A model generated the notes under the pieces. That model was not told the origin of the DNA. It saw only the letters and a program-made list of their open reading frames with translations, and ran no database searches. Source: Sphingomonadaceae bacterium (GTDB lineage: Bacteria > Pseudomonadota > Alphaproteobacteria > Sphingomonadales > Sphingomonadaceae). From it: a DNA stretch of 64,000 nucleotides. Positions 24,189 through 33,733 of this stretch are shown here, one piece after another. The first letter of the stretch is position 1. Every line of letters begins with the position of its first letter. The stretch is taken from contig CANFXW010000003.1 in assembly GCA_947451145.1 (NCBI GenBank), positions 62,001 to 126,000 on the forward strand, in the 5' to 3' direction. The position numbers and the translations under genes are program-made.

Positions 24189-24443
24189 ATGCAAAGCGAA
24201 AACCCCCTGCTCGCCGATATCGTCAAGCTGATGAACAGCGCCGCCGGAACCGTGGCCGGAATGGGCCGCGAAGCCCGCGACTCTGCCAAGGAGCGCTTCA
24301 AGGAAGCGATGGGCGGAATGGACTTCGTCTCCCGCGAGGAATTCGACGCGGTGAAAGACATGGCCGCCAAGGCGCGCGAAGAGGGCGAAGCGCTTAAGGC
24401 GCGTGTTTCCGCGCTTGAGGCTGCACTCGCCAAGAAGAAGTAA
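24189..24443 (+). CDS. ubiK: Ubiquinone biosynthesis accessory factor UbiK (YqiC/BMFP family)
   Basis: 84 residues from ATG 24189. The helical N-terminus NPLLADIVKLMNSAAGTVAGMGREARDSAKERFKEAM and the C-terminal coiled coil SREEFDAVKDMAAKAREEGEALKARVSALEAALAKKK are the BMFP pattern: R-E-E-F-D-A-V followed by heptads and a lysine-rich tail. UbiK helps the Ubi complex and binds lipid; family members trimerise through the coiled coil. The size is normal. A MITE-like repeat begins 6 bp after its stop. Confidence 0.88.
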   Translation: MQSENPLLADIVKLMNSAAGTVAGMGREARDSAKERFKEAMGGMDFVSREEFDAVKDMAAKAREEGEALKARVSALEAALAKKK

Positions 24444-24448
24444 ATTTG

Positions 24449-24602
24449 GTTCGCGCGAAGGCGCAAAGATTAGGAAGGCGCAAAGCGTCTCCTGCGCCGC
24501 AGGCCCTGTTCCAGTTCGAGAATTTCTCTGTGAATTTTTGAGGGGCTTCGCCCAAGCCACTGCACCTTAGCGCCTTCCTAATCTTTGTGCCTTCGCGCGA
24601 AC
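24449..24602. repeat. MITE-like element with 33-bp terminal inverted repeats
   Basis: Arms 24449-24481 and 24570-24602 (starting GTTCGCGCGAAGGCGCAAAG and its complement) are inverted repeats of 33 bp with one mismatch, separated by an 88-bp interior containing CCTGCGCCGCAGG. The wording resembles TTTGCGCCTTTGCG/TTCGCGCGAAC dispersed repeats known from many bacterial genomes. It fills the whole ubiK-recO gap, and no target duplication or transposase is seen. Confidence 0.85.
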
Positions 24603-24650
24603 AATCTTCCTCCCCTTGCTTCCCCCAAAGCAAAACGCCACACCAATCCT

Positions 24651-25256
24651 ATGCTCCACCTCAGCACCCCCGCCATCGTCTGCGCCACCCGGGCGCATGG
24701 CGAGACGGGTGTGATCGTTCGGCTGATGACCGAGGCGCATGGCTTGCTTGGTGGCTATGTCGCGGGCGGGCGGGGGCGGAATCTGCGGCCCGTTCTGATC
24801 CCCGGCAATGTGGTTGAGGCAGAGCTATCCTCGCGCTCGGACAGCCAGTTGCCCTCGGCGCGGCTCGAACTGGTGACCAGTCGCGGGCCATGGCTGGGAG
24901 AGCCGCTGGCCTCGGCGGCGATTGGCTGGGCGACTACGCTTACGGCCACATCGCTGCCAGAGCGCCATGCCTATCCGGCACTTTGGCAAGCCCTGGGCGC
25001 GCTGCTCGATGCCATTTGCCACGCTCCCTCGGCGCGGGGCTGGGCGGCGGCGCTGGCGGGCTATGAAACGCTGCTGCTGCGCGAAATGGGCTATGGCACG
25101 CCCGATCTGCGCCCTGATCCTGACGATTTTCCCGCCGTGCTGGCGCTGCTCGACCTCTTGGGAACCAGAATCGTCCACCACGCCCTTGCCGAACGACGGC
25201 ACGATGTTATGGGGGCGCGCGCTGTTCTGAGAGAGCGGCTGGCTAAGATCGAGTGA
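24651..25256 (+). CDS. recO: DNA repair protein RecO
   Basis: 201 residues from ATG 24651. The N-terminal OB-fold region [53 protein letters not shown] and the helical C-terminal part ([48 protein letters not shown]) match RecO. RecO loads RecA on SSB-coated DNA with RecR in recombinational repair. It is slightly short, as in other sphingomonads, and lacks the zinc-finger cysteines of some RecO proteins. The upstream frame extension would run into the repeat element and is not used. Confidence 0.9.
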   Translation: MLHLSTPAIVCATRAHGETGVIVRLMTEAHGLLGGYVAGGRGRNLRPVLIPGNVVEAELSSRSDSQLPSARLELVTSRGPWLGEPLASAAIGWATTLTATSLPERHAYPALWQALGALLDAICHAPSARGWAAALAGYETLLLREMGYGTPDLRPDPDDFPAVLALLDLLGTRIVHHALAERRHDVMGARAVLRERLAKIE

Positions 25257-25266
25257 GCGGGAACAC

Positions 25267-26310
25267 ATGAAAATCGCAGTATTCGCCGGTGACGGCATCG
25301 GCCCCGAGGTTACGGCGCAGGCCGTCCGCGTGCTGAACGCGCTGGACCTGCCGGGCCTTGAGCTGATCGAAGGCGACGTTGGCGGCGCAGCCTGGCGCAA
25401 GCACGGCCACCCGCTGCCCGAAGCTACGCTCGCCATTGCCCATGCTGCTGATGCCATCCTGTTTGGCGCGGTGGGTGATTTTGACTGCGACAATCTGGAG
25501 CGCCATCTCCGCCCCGAACAGGCGATCCTCGGTCTGCGCAAGGAACTCGGCCTGTTCGCCAACCTGCGCCCGGCAACGGTGTTCAAGGGGCTGGAGGATA
25601 TGTCCTCGCTGAAGAGCGAGATTGCCCTCGCCATTGACCTGCTGATTGTCCGCGAGCTCAACGGCGACGTCTATTTCGGCGACAAGGGCATCGAAACGCT
25701 GGCTGATGGCAGCCGCCGCGGTTGGGACATGATGTCTTATTCCGAGGCCGAAGTTCGCCGCATCGCCCATGTCGGCTTCCGCGCCGCGCAGGGCCGCCGG
25801 GGGAAGTTGTGCTCGGTCGACAAGGCCAATGTGCTCGAAACTTCACAGGTCTGGCGCGACACGGTGATCGCGGTTTCGGCCGAATATCCCGATGTCGAAC
25901 TCAGCCACATGTATGTCGACAACGCCGCGATGCAGCTGGTGAAGAACCCCGGTGCATTTGACGTGGTGGTAACCGGCAACCTGTTTGGCGATATCCTGAG
26001 TGATCAGGCTTCGATGTGCGTCGGCTCGATCGGCCTGCTGGCCTCAGCGGCGCTCGCCGAGGGCACCAAGGGGCTGTATGAGCCGATCCACGGCTCCGCG
26101 CCCGACATCGCCGGGCAGGACAAGGCCAACCCGATGGCGACGATCCTTTCGGCCGCGATGCTGCTGCGCCACTCGTTCGGTCTTGAGGCTCCGGCGGCCC
26201 GGATCGAAGCGGCGGTGGCCAAGGCCCTGGCCGACGGTATTCGCGGCGGCGACCTTGGCGGTTCAGCCGGAACTCGCGAAATCGGCGATGCGGTGCTCGC
26301 GCGCCTCTAA
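25267..26310 (+). CDS. leuB: 3-isopropylmalate dehydrogenase
   Basis: 347 residues, full length. Hallmarks are [57 protein letters not shown], the Tyr/Lys active-site segments and the metal/NAD motif [21 protein letters not shown] followed by [30 protein letters not shown]. It oxidatively decarboxylates 3-isopropylmalate in leucine synthesis (EC 1.1.1.85). It follows recO by 10 bp with AGCGGGAACAC before the ATG, so it may be co-transcribed. leuA, leuC and leuD are not adjacent in this window. Confidence 0.97.
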   Translation: MKIAVFAGDGIGPEVTAQAVRVLNALDLPGLELIEGDVGGAAWRKHGHPLPEATLAIAHAADAILFGAVGDFDCDNLERHLRPEQAILGLRKELGLFANLRPATVFKGLEDMSSLKSEIALAIDLLIVRELNGDVYFGDKGIETLADGSRRGWDMMSYSEAEVRRIAHVGFRAAQGRRGKLCSVDKANVLETSQVWRDTVIAVSAEYPDVELSHMYVDNAAMQLVKNPGAFDVVVTGNLFGDILSDQASMCVGSIGLLASAALAEGTKGLYEPIHGSAPDIAGQDKANPMATILSAAMLLRHSFGLEAPAARIEAAVAKALADGIRGGDLGGSAGTREIGDAVLARL

Positions 26311-26341
26311 CCGCTTAAATGTGAACACCTGAGCCCGCGGC

Positions 26342-27517
26342 ATGGACAAGCGGACAAACGCAAGCAAGAAGGCAGCCATGGCAGAAGGCAACACACTCCA
26401 GCTCGCAGTGGTTCTTCCCACCTATAACGAGCGCAAGAACATCGCGACGATGGTCGAGCGAATCACGGCCGCGCTGCAGGGTGTCGAATGGGAAGTCGTC
26501 ATCGTTGATGACAACAGCCCTGACGGCACCTCGGATGAGGCGCGTCAGCTGGCGCTGACCAATCCGCATGTTCGCGTGATCCAGCGCATCGGTCGGCGCG
26601 GGCTGGCTTCGGCGGCAATCGAGGGCATGTGCTCCACCGCTGCGCCGATTGTTGCGGTGATGGACGCCGACCACCAGCACGATCCGGCGCTGCTGCCGCA
26701 GATGCTCGCCGCGCTGGAGTCGGGCGAATATGATCTCGCCTATGCCTCGCGCTTTGCCGAAGGATCGAGCACCGAGGAATGGGGCAGGCCGGACCGGGTC
26801 AAGGCCTCGGGGTTTGCCAACAAGATTGCCAACAAGGTTACCGGCGTTGAACTCAGCGATCCGATGAGCGGCTATTTCATGCTGCCTGCCGAAACGCTGC
26901 GGGCAGACGCGCACCGGCTTTCGGGCGTCGGTTTCAAGATCCTGCTCGACATTCTCGCCACGGTGGAGCGCCCGCTGAAGGTCAAGGAGTTCCCGATGAA
27001 CTTCGCCGCCCGCGCCGAGGGCGAGAGCAAGCTTGACCAGACCGTGGTCTTCGAATTCCTCATCGGGCTGTATGACAAGTGGCTCGGCCGCATCATCCCG
27101 ACGCGCTTTGCCCTGTTCGGCACGGTTGGCGCCATGGGTGTGGCGGTGCAGCTGGGCGCGCTGTGGTTCATTCAGGGCGCGATCCTGCGCAGCCACTTCG
27201 TCTATGGCCACTGGCCCAAGGAAATCAATTTCATCGCCGCGAATTCGATCGCCGCGATCATCGCGATGACCTTCAATTTCGTGCTCAATAACGAACTGAC
27301 CTATTCCGACAAACGCCTGCGCGGGTTCGGCCCGCTGGTGCGTGGCTGGGCGCAGTTTGCGCTCACCTGTTCGCTCGGTCTGCTGACCAATATCGGCTCT
27401 TCCACCGCGCTGGTCCGCATCGGCTTCCACGAAGTGGCCGCCGCCGTGATCGGGATTATCTTGGGATCGGTGTGGAACTTCGCGCTGTCGAGCAAGTTCG
27501 TCTGGGGCAAATACTAA
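26342..27517 (+). CDS. Polyprenol-phosphate glycosyltransferase (GT2) fused to a GtrA membrane domain
   Basis: 391 residues. The N-terminal GT2 domain has VVLPTYNERKNIATMVERI, the VDDNSPDGTSD motif, the D-x-D-like MDADHQHDP and the GYFMLPAETL region of DPM1-like dolichol/polyprenol-phosphate mannosyl- or glucosyltransferases. From about residue 255 a GtrA-like four-helix membrane domain follows (FALFGTVGAMGVAVQLGALWF, TFNFVLNNELTYSDKRL). The fusion transfers a sugar to polyprenyl phosphate and may flip it. A PMT-family enzyme about 1.1 kb downstream on the other strand could use the product. An internal ATG 39 bp downstream is an alternative start. Confidence 0.9.
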   Translation: MDKRTNASKKAAMAEGNTLQLAVVLPTYNERKNIATMVERITAALQGVEWEVVIVDDNSPDGTSDEARQLALTNPHVRVIQRIGRRGLASAAIEGMCSTAAPIVAVMDADHQHDPALLPQMLAALESGEYDLAYASRFAEGSSTEEWGRPDRVKASGFANKIANKVTGVELSDPMSGYFMLPAETLRADAHRLSGVGFKILLDILATVERPLKVKEFPMNFAARAEGESKLDQTVVFEFLIGLYDKWLGRIIPTRFALFGTVGAMGVAVQLGALWFIQGAILRSHFVYGHWPKEINFIAANSIAAIIAMTFNFVLNNELTYSDKRLRGFGPLVRGWAQFALTCSLGLLTNIGSSTALVRIGFHEVAAAVIGIILGSVWNFALSSKFVWGKY

Positions 27518-27530
27518 GCCGCGCTGCGGC

Positions 27531-28607
27531 TCAGCCTTCGATAAATCCCGGCCAATTGCTCATATATCCGATGAACGTCGGTCCAAGCCCTTCGGCGGCG
27601 AGATGGGCGCGCGTTACCGGGGTGGCGATTGGCACGAAGTCGCTGTCAGCGCGGACCAGCCGCGGGAAATCGTGGTGAAGGATGGCGGCCTTGCCGATCA
27701 GCACGAAGTCGGCTCCGGTATCGAGGCATTTGCGAACCGTCTCTGCATCCATGATCTTGCCGGCTACGCCCAAGCGGCATTGCCCACGCTCCAGGGACGT
27801 GAAGTGTTCGATCAGCGGGCGATCGGCATAGGCCTCATCGCTTGGCATGCTGAAGCAGTCCCACAGCGACATGTCGACATAGTCGATCACGCCGCCGGTC
27901 ATCAGTTCCTGCGCGAACTGCTTGGCTTCGGCCAGATCGATGTTGAAGCGCTCGGGTGAAAGGCGGATGCCCAGGCGGAAATCGCTGTGGGTAGCGGCGC
28001 GAATGCCGTCCAGCACTTCGTGGATTATCCGGGTGCGGTTTTCGTAGCTGCCGCCATAGCGGTCATCGCGCAGATTGTTCACCGGATCGAGGAACTGGCA
28101 CAGCACATAGCCGTGCGCACCGTGCACCTCAACGCCATCGAATCCGGCTCGCTCGGCCCGGACAGCGGCGGCGATGAAATCATCGCGCAGCTGCTCGACC
28201 TCGGCGGTGGTAAGCACGTGGCAGTCGGTATCGGGCTCGGCAAAGGGGCCGACCGGTACGCCTTCGATCAGATCTGCCGGCGTGCGCAGACCGGCGTGGT
28301 GGAGTTGCACCGCGCTGAGGCAACCCTGCGCCTTTATCCCGGCGGCAAGGCGGGTCAGTCCGGGCAGGTGGTCGTCGGAAAAGATGCCAAGCTGGCCGGG
28401 AAAGCCGATCCCGCAGGCCTGCACGTGCGCCGCGCAGGTGTTGATGAGTCCGAACCCGCCTTCGGCATGTTTGACCAGCCAGTGGTACTCGTCCTCACCC
28501 AGTGTGCCATCGGCATTGCTCTGCATGTTGGTCAGCGGAGCCAGCATGATACGATTGGCCATGGCCGGGCCATGGGCGAAGGTCAGCGGATCGAACGGGC
28601 TGGTCAC
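27531..28607 (-). CDS. NADH:flavin oxidoreductase (Old Yellow Enzyme family)
   Basis: 358 residues from GTG 28607, with AGGAG about 10 nt upstream; longer in-frame starts at 28679 would overlap the PMT gene. The OYE (beta/alpha)8 barrel shows NRIMLAPLTNMQS near the N-terminus (FMN contact), VQLHHAG, the FDGVEVHGAHGYVLCQFLDPVNNLRDDRYGGS motif and the C-terminal ADFVLIGKAAILHHDFP phosphate-binding loop. These flavoproteins reduce enoates, dienoyl-CoAs or ring ketones. Role here likely catabolic; the enzyme class is firm but the substrate is open. Confidence 0.92.
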   Translation of the reverse strand: MTSPFDPLTFAHGPAMANRIMLAPLTNMQSNADGTLGEDEYHWLVKHAEGGFGLINTCAAHVQACGIGFPGQLGIFSDDHLPGLTRLAAGIKAQGCLSAVQLHHAGLRTPADLIEGVPVGPFAEPDTDCHVLTTAEVEQLRDDFIAAAVRAERAGFDGVEVHGAHGYVLCQFLDPVNNLRDDRYGGSYENRTRIIHEVLDGIRAATHSDFRLGIRLSPERFNIDLAEAKQFAQELMTGGVIDYVDMSLWDCFSMPSDEAYADRPLIEHFTSLERGQCRLGVAGKIMDAETVRKCLDTGADFVLIGKAAILHHDFPRLVRADSDFVPIATPVTRAHLAAEGLGPTFIGYMSNWPGFIEG

Positions 28608-28657
28608 TGAAGGAATGCTCCTGATGGTTATCGGACTGGCCCTAGACCAACCGGCGC

Positions 28658-30025
28658 TTAACGCCAGCTGCTTAGCCACATCCAGGTATTAAAGCTTTGC
28701 TTGCCCGCGAGTTCTGCTGCGGAAATGATCGGAAAGAAGAAGGCGAACAGCGCCAGCACCGTCGCCAGCGTGCCCTGTGCCAGCCAGCGCCAGCGATCCT
28801 GCCGCCGCCATAGTTCGTCGAGCGCGAGCGCCAGGCAGGCCATCAGGAAGGTGCCGGGAAGCAGGTAGTGGTAATAGAATTGCACCGGCTTGCCGTTGCT
28901 GATCCACATGCCGATGGCGGCGAGATAGAGCACTGCGAAAGCCAGGGCATCCTTGCGGCCGCGCTTTATGCCTGCCCAGAGGCACCATAGGAGTGCGACC
29001 AGACCGGTCCACATCGATGCCGGATTGCCGATCAGCAGCACCCCGCGTTGCGCACCGTCGACGACCTCATAAAGATACCAGATCGGCCGTTCATCAAGCA
29101 CCCATTGCCACCAGACCGACATGTAGGTGTGCTTCTTCACCACCGAATCCTGCAGCCGGATCATGTATTGCTGGTAGTCAATCATGTGGTGCCAGTTGAC
29201 CGGGTTCTGGGCGTAAAAGAATGTCGGCAGGAAAGTGAGGAAATAGGTCAGTACCGGCAGGACGCCCAGCCACAGGCCGGCCTCGAGCAGACTGATGCCA
29301 GGAATAGGCGCGCCTTCGGTGGCGATCAGGAAACGCCCCCGCTGCTGCGACAGGCGGATCGCCAGAAAGGCCAGCCCCGGCACCATGGCGGGCACCACCG
29401 CAGACCACTTCGCGCCAATCGCCAGACCAAAGCAAAGTCCCGCCAGCGCCAACCGCCAGCGCGCCTGGCCGGGAAGGCGCACGGCGGCGGCGATCTGCCA
29501 CATGGCGATCACACTGAACACCGCCATGAAGATGTCGAGCATGGCGATCCGGCTCTGAACGAACCAGGCAAAATCGGTGGCCAGCAGGATCGTCGCGAGG
29601 ATCGTCGCGAGCCGTCGCTGGCTGGCCTGCCAGACCATGCGACTGAAGGCGAACAGGCCGAAGGTGCCGAACAGCGCCGGCATGGTCCGCCAGCCTTGAG
29701 GCGTGTCGCCGAACAGCCACATGCCGGCGGCGAGGATCTCTTTGCTGACCATCGGATGCTCGGGATTCTGCGGACGTTCCATCGTCAGCAGTATCCTTGC
29801 GGCCTTTACATAGTGGACCTCGTCAAAATAGATCTTCGAGGGGATATGCAAACGCCACCACAACAGCGCGATGAAGGCAGCGCAGATCGCCGCACACCAG
29901 CGCCAAGGGTCTCTGTCAGGCGTGTAAAGGTTTGCTGGTTGCACGGCCCTGCGGATAATTGGGCGGGGAAGGAAGTGCAAGCGGCGCGGCGTTAATTCAC
30001 ACCCCCAGCATCCCGAAACTGTCAT
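28658..30025 (-). CDS. Phospholipid-carrier-dependent glycosyltransferase (PMT/GT39-like)
   Basis: Up to 455 residues with about ten hydrophobic segments. The catalytic first loop IYFDEVHYVKAARILL contains the Asp-Glu pair of GT39 protein O-mannosyltransferases, and the later region YYHYLLPGTFLMACLALALDELW is typical of the PMT_2/PMT-4TMC C-terminus. The enzyme would transfer a polyprenyl-phosphate sugar to exported proteins or lipid. The ATG at 30025 overlaps the kinase gene by 29 bp and is uncertain; GTG 29944 or TTG 29980 are possible. The GT2-GtrA protein nearby may supply its substrate. Confidence 0.88.
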   Translation of the reverse strand: MTVSGCWGCELTPRRLHFLPRPIIRRAVQPANLYTPDRDPWRWCAAICAAFIALLWWRLHIPSKIYFDEVHYVKAARILLTMERPQNPEHPMVSKEILAAGMWLFGDTPQGWRTMPALFGTFGLFAFSRMVWQASQRRLATILATILLATDFAWFVQSRIAMLDIFMAVFSVIAMWQIAAAVRLPGQARWRLALAGLCFGLAIGAKWSAVVPAMVPGLAFLAIRLSQQRGRFLIATEGAPIPGISLLEAGLWLGVLPVLTYFLTFLPTFFYAQNPVNWHHMIDYQQYMIRLQDSVVKKHTYMSVWWQWVLDERPIWYLYEVVDGAQRGVLLIGNPASMWTGLVALLWCLWAGIKRGRKDALAFAVLYLAAIGMWISNGKPVQFYYHYLLPGTFLMACLALALDELWRRQDRWRWLAQGTLATVLALFAFFFPIISAAELAGKQSFNTWMWLSSWR

Positions 30026-31019
30026 GCCGTGCCACTGCCAGCCCCAGCCGCTTGGTGAACTCGCGGATGATCGGCGGATCGACGCGGCGGGTTATGCCCC
30101 ACAGGTAAAAGCCATAGACCACGGCCTCGCGGTATTGCGCCCATGCGGTCTCGGCATCCGGCATGGTCAGCCCAAGGCCGCGCGCGTGATCGAGATAGTG
30201 GCCGAGCAGACGGCGCTCTTCCGCTTCGGCGAGCTCCAGCGGCAGCACGGCGCAAAGGTGATAGGCGACATCGAGCGCCCAGCCGCCCGATTGCAGCAAC
30301 TGCCAGTCGATCAGGCCGGGGCCGCTTGCAGTGCGGAAGATATTCCCGGCATGGGCATCGCCGTGCACCAGAAACTGCGGGCGCTCGGCATCGCGACCGG
30401 CAAGAACCCTGATCCCGGCGAGCAAGCGCTCGGCGCTCTTGATACCTTCAGGAAGCGGATCGCCGCGCGGATCATCGAGCAGGGATTGGAGGGTTTCTGC
30501 GGTCATGTGCGGGCTTGAGGCGAATTCGTCGATGCGGCGGCCGATCCAGCCGTTGCCTGCGAGCAGTGACTGTCCGGCATGAAGGGCGGCGATCTGCCCA
30601 ACGCTGGCTGCGGCATCGTCTGCAGTGAAGGGATCGAGCGCCGAACAGAATGTTGCGCCATCGGCAATCAGATCGCGCATGATCACTGCGCCCTGCTGCG
30701 CCTCGCGGTCGATCACATTGGTGACCAGCTGCGGCACCCGCACATTCACCTGGGCAGCAATCTTGCCATAGAAATCGGCTTCGCGGACCATGGTCGGGCC
30801 GCCCAGCCGGACCATGGGATCGTCGCCGAACAGACCCTTGATGCACAGCGCCAACGGTGCGCTGCCATCGGCAGGCGCGGCCCGAAAACGGACTTTGGTG
30901 GCGACGGTCTTGATAACCTCGACGGTTTCGACAGAGCCAATCGATGTACCGAGCGCACGTGAAAGCCATGCCGGATCCAGCGCGCCTTCGAGCAATGTCG
31001 GAACTTCGAGGCCAGCCAT
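29997..31019 (-). CDS. Aminoglycoside-phosphotransferase-fold kinase
   Basis: 340 residues. The Brenner motif HGDAHAGNIF and the Mg-binding IDWQ define the APH/ChoK fold. An N-terminal lobe with RFRAAPADGSAPLALCIKGLF gives a conserved Lys, followed by EADFYGKIA. Such proteins in sphingomonads are found with P450, CoA-transferase and acyl-CoA dehydrogenase genes and are probably small-molecule kinases, not antibiotic resistance. It is divergent from the CoA-transferase/P450 pair, and the shared region carries an IclR-type palindrome. A second such kinase lies at 41073. Confidence 0.82.
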   Translation of the reverse strand: MAGLEVPTLLEGALDPAWLSRALGTSIGSVETVEVIKTVATKVRFRAAPADGSAPLALCIKGLFGDDPMVRLGGPTMVREADFYGKIAAQVNVRVPQLVTNVIDREAQQGAVIMRDLIADGATFCSALDPFTADDAAASVGQIAALHAGQSLLAGNGWIGRRIDEFASSPHMTAETLQSLLDDPRGDPLPEGIKSAERLLAGIRVLAGRDAERPQFLVHGDAHAGNIFRTASGPGLIDWQLLQSGGWALDVAYHLCAVLPLELAEAEERRLLGHYLDHARGLGLTMPDAETAWAQYREAVVYGFYLWGITRRVDPPIIREFTKRLGLAVARHDSFGMLGV

Positions 31020-31093
31020 TCTTCTATCTCCTGTTCGGTGCCGCTCGTGTGCATCGCGGCCCTCGCTTCATCAAGCGAAAAGGCGGCAAGAAA

Positions 31094-31107
31094 TTCGCAA
31101 TAGCGAA
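31094..31107. promoter_or_regulatory. Candidate IclR operator between kinase and CoA-transferase genes
   Basis: TTCGCAATAGCGAA consists of TTCGC and GCGAA around AATA (perfect 5-bp arms). It is located 75 bp before the kinase start and 89 bp before the CoA-transferase start. Near-identical sites occur before the IclR gene (40133) and the second kinase gene (41040). Confidence 0.6.
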
Positions 31108-31195
31108 AAGACAATCGCATTTGTGACAGGAGTTGACCTGCGGCCCGTGCTGGTTAGGCTTGGGCAAAGTCCAAAGACAGGGATTGGGGAGTGCG

Positions 31196-32410
31196 ATGGG
31201 CCGGCCGCTTGAAGGAATCACCGTTATCGAGGCGGCCATGTGGGCTTTCGTACCCGTCGCCGGAGCCATGCTCAGCGATCTGGGCGCCACGGTGATCAAG
31301 GTGGAGCCGCTCACCGGCGATCCGATAAGAGGCCTGCGCTCGGCCCCCGGGGCCAAAGGGGCAGAGGCCGTCGAGCTGTCGTGGGAATGCTACAATCGCG
31401 GCAAGAAATCGATCACGCTCGATCTGAAAGACCCAGCAGGACAGGCCGTGCTCTATAAGCTGCTCGCCAAGGCTGACGTGTTCCTCACCAATTTCCTGCC
31501 CCGCGCGCGGACCAGGATGAACATCGATGCCGATACCCTGCGCGCGAAATTCCCGAACCTGATCTACGCCGTCGGCTCCGCCGTCGGCCAGCGCGGGCCG
31601 GAGGGTGACAAGGGTGGCTATGACGCGATCACCTATTGGGCGCGCGGCGGCATATCATCGGCGCTGACCGAGCCGGACGCAGACTATCCGGTTGGCCCGG
31701 CGGGACCGGCGCATGGCGATACGCTCTCGGGCTCGATGCTGGCAGGCGGCATCTGTGCGGCGATTGCCAAGCGGGCGATGACCGGCGAGGCGAGCACGGT
31801 CGATGTCTCGCTGCTCGGCACCGCGATGTGGTCGATGCAGCGCGGCATTGCCCAGACAATGATCGACGGCACCGACAATTTCCCGCGCCCGCCGCGTAAC
31901 AAGCCCAATAACGTGCTTACATACAATTACCGCACCAAGGACGGGCGCTTCCTCGCACTGTGCATGCTGCAGGCGGACAAGTACTGGGCCAAGCTGATGC
32001 ATCTGGTCGGCCGCAGCGACTTGGCGGATGATCCGCGCTATGCCACGGCGACGGCGCGGCGCGAGAACAACGACACCTGCCTGCCCGAACTCATCGCGCT
32101 TTTCGAAAGCCGGACGCTCGCCGAGTGGCGCGAGCTTCTCAGCCAGCAGGATGGCCAGTGGGATGTGGTCCAGCACATTGGCGAGCTGCACAAGGATGTG
32201 CAGGTTGTCGCCAATGATTACATCCAGACGGTGCGCTGCACGGCGGGAATCGACATTCCCATCGTCTCGGTGCCCTGCCAGTTCGATGGCGTGGTTTTGG
32301 CTGCGGGCCAGTCCCCCGATGTCGGCGCGCATTCGGATGAGTTGCTGGCTGGGGCCGGATTCAGCGAAGACGAGATCATCGACCTGAAAGTCAAAGGCGT
32401 CGTGTTTTGA
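31196..32410 (+). CDS. CaiB/BaiF family (class III) CoA-transferase
   Basis: 404 residues from ATG 31196 with GGGGAG upstream. Class III features include GITVIEAAMWAFVPVAGAMLSDLGATVIKVEPLTGDPIRG, the NRGKKSITLDLKDPAGQAVLYKLLAKADVFLTNFLP segment and the catalytic-Asp region PAHGDTLSGSMLAGGICAA. The enzyme moves CoA between carboxylates, activating an organic acid at the start of catabolism. Together with the P450 36 bp downstream it forms a probable two-gene operon, under a candidate IclR operator. Confidence 0.92.
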   Translation: MGRPLEGITVIEAAMWAFVPVAGAMLSDLGATVIKVEPLTGDPIRGLRSAPGAKGAEAVELSWECYNRGKKSITLDLKDPAGQAVLYKLLAKADVFLTNFLPRARTRMNIDADTLRAKFPNLIYAVGSAVGQRGPEGDKGGYDAITYWARGGISSALTEPDADYPVGPAGPAHGDTLSGSMLAGGICAAIAKRAMTGEASTVDVSLLGTAMWSMQRGIAQTMIDGTDNFPRPPRNKPNNVLTYNYRTKDGRFLALCMLQADKYWAKLMHLVGRSDLADDPRYATATARRENNDTCLPELIALFESRTLAEWRELLSQQDGQWDVVQHIGELHKDVQVVANDYIQTVRCTAGIDIPIVSVPCQFDGVVLAAGQSPDVGAHSDELLAGAGFSEDEIIDLKVKGVVF

Positions 32411-32446
32411 ATGAATGTCCGCGAACCGTATCGAGGGATGGAATAG

Positions 32447-33730
32447 ATGAGTGATCTGTTGCTGGCGGACGATCCGCTTTACGAAGAGCTCTACGATGTC
32501 CGGCGTGAAGCCGAGGCGATGCGAAACTATGTCGCCGAGGATCAGACCGATGCCATCGCAAGGTTGCGGGCACAGGCGCCGGTCCACGCCGGATCGCTGC
32601 GTTCGCTGCTGAACCTGCCGGAGCACGAGCGGCATCCGTTGGCGATTGGCAAGCCGCGTTTCTGCGCGCTGTCGTTCGATGCCTGCGAGGAAGTGCTGCG
32701 CGATTCCAAGCGGTTCTCCTCGCGCATCGTCCATCACCCCAATCCGGGCGAAGAAAAGTCGATGGGCGTGCTCGAAATGGACGGGCCGGAACACCGTGCC
32801 TATCGCCGGGCGCTGCAGCCGATCTTCCTCAAGCATAATGCCGAGGTCTGGTGGCGACATGGCTGGATCGACAAGACCGTCGAGCGGCTGGTCGCGGGCC
32901 TGAAGCAGCGCAAGACTGCCGATCTGAATCTTCACTACTGCGCCCGGCTCCCGGTGCATACGATCACTACCGCCATCGGCCTGTCTGGCGATGCCGCGCT
33001 CGAATTCCGTCTGGCGTGGATGAAGAGCGGCGGGGTGGGGCGGGTGCCGCCGGAGGAACAGCGCGCCGCGGCCCAGCAGGTAGAGGCTATCCTCTTCGCC
33101 CTGATCGAGGCGCGTCGGGCCGTGCCTGCCGACGATGTGATCACGCGGTTGATGGCTTCCGAACTGGCACTCCCGGGCGAGCCGGTGCGCAAGCTGACTG
33201 ACCGGGAAGTAATGCTCAACGCCCGCCTGATCATGGTTGCGGGCGGTGGCACGACCTGGCGGCAGATGGGGATTACCCTGCTCGGGCTGCTGTCTAACCC
33301 CGAGCAATATGCGGAAGTTTGTGCCGACCGTTCGCTGCTGCCGCTGGCGATCGAGGAATCGGCGCGGTGGTGTTCGAATTCGGGCCTGTTCTGCCGCGAG
33401 GTGATGCACGATACCGAACTTGCCGGTGTATTCATGCCCAAGGGTTCAGTGATCGAACTGTGGCTCAACGCCGCCAACCGCGATCCTTCGCGCTGGGATC
33501 ATCCGGAGCGCTACGACTATCGCCGACCGGTAGTGAACCATCTCGGTTTTGGCATCGGCCAGCATCGCTGCCTCGGCCTCAACGTCGCGCATCAGGAGAT
33601 GATTGCCGGGCTTGGCGGGCTGATGGATGCCTTCCCCAACCTGCGGCTCGATCCGGACTATCCGGCGCCGTTCATCACCGGCGGTCTGGAACAGCGCGGG
33701 CCATCGGCACTGCGGGTGGTGTTGGATTGA
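32447..33730 (+). CDS. Cytochrome P450
   Basis: 427 residues. The heme-binding loop FGIGQHRCLG has Cys375; the I-helix has AGGGTTWRQM (Ala/Gly-Gly-x-x-Thr-Thr), and the ExxR motif is EESAR. The PERFxxP-equivalent follows as HPERYDYRRP. It is a soluble bacterial class I P450 needing ferredoxin and reductase, neither of which is adjacent. Co-transcription with a CoA-transferase suggests hydroxylation of a substrate that is also handled as a CoA ester, for instance a terpenoid, steroid or alkyl acid. A MITE-like repeat begins 4 bp after the stop. Confidence 0.93.
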   Translation: MSDLLLADDPLYEELYDVRREAEAMRNYVAEDQTDAIARLRAQAPVHAGSLRSLLNLPEHERHPLAIGKPRFCALSFDACEEVLRDSKRFSSRIVHHPNPGEEKSMGVLEMDGPEHRAYRRALQPIFLKHNAEVWWRHGWIDKTVERLVAGLKQRKTADLNLHYCARLPVHTITTAIGLSGDAALEFRLAWMKSGGVGRVPPEEQRAAAQQVEAILFALIEARRAVPADDVITRLMASELALPGEPVRKLTDREVMLNARLIMVAGGGTTWRQMGITLLGLLSNPEQYAEVCADRSLLPLAIEESARWCSNSGLFCREVMHDTELAGVFMPKGSVIELWLNAANRDPSRWDHPERYDYRRPVVNHLGFGIGQHRCLGLNVAHQEMIAGLGGLMDAFPNLRLDPDYPAPFITGGLEQRGPSALRVVLD

Positions 33731-33733
33731 ATG

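Noticed and set aside
29997..31019. Aminoglycoside resistance gene
   Set aside because: Only the general APH fold is supported; context is catabolic and no specific resistance-family signature is seen.
31655..33409. Long minus-strand open frame of about 580 codons
   Set aside because: Antisense to the CoA-transferase and P450 genes, both of which carry full family motifs; the frame has none.
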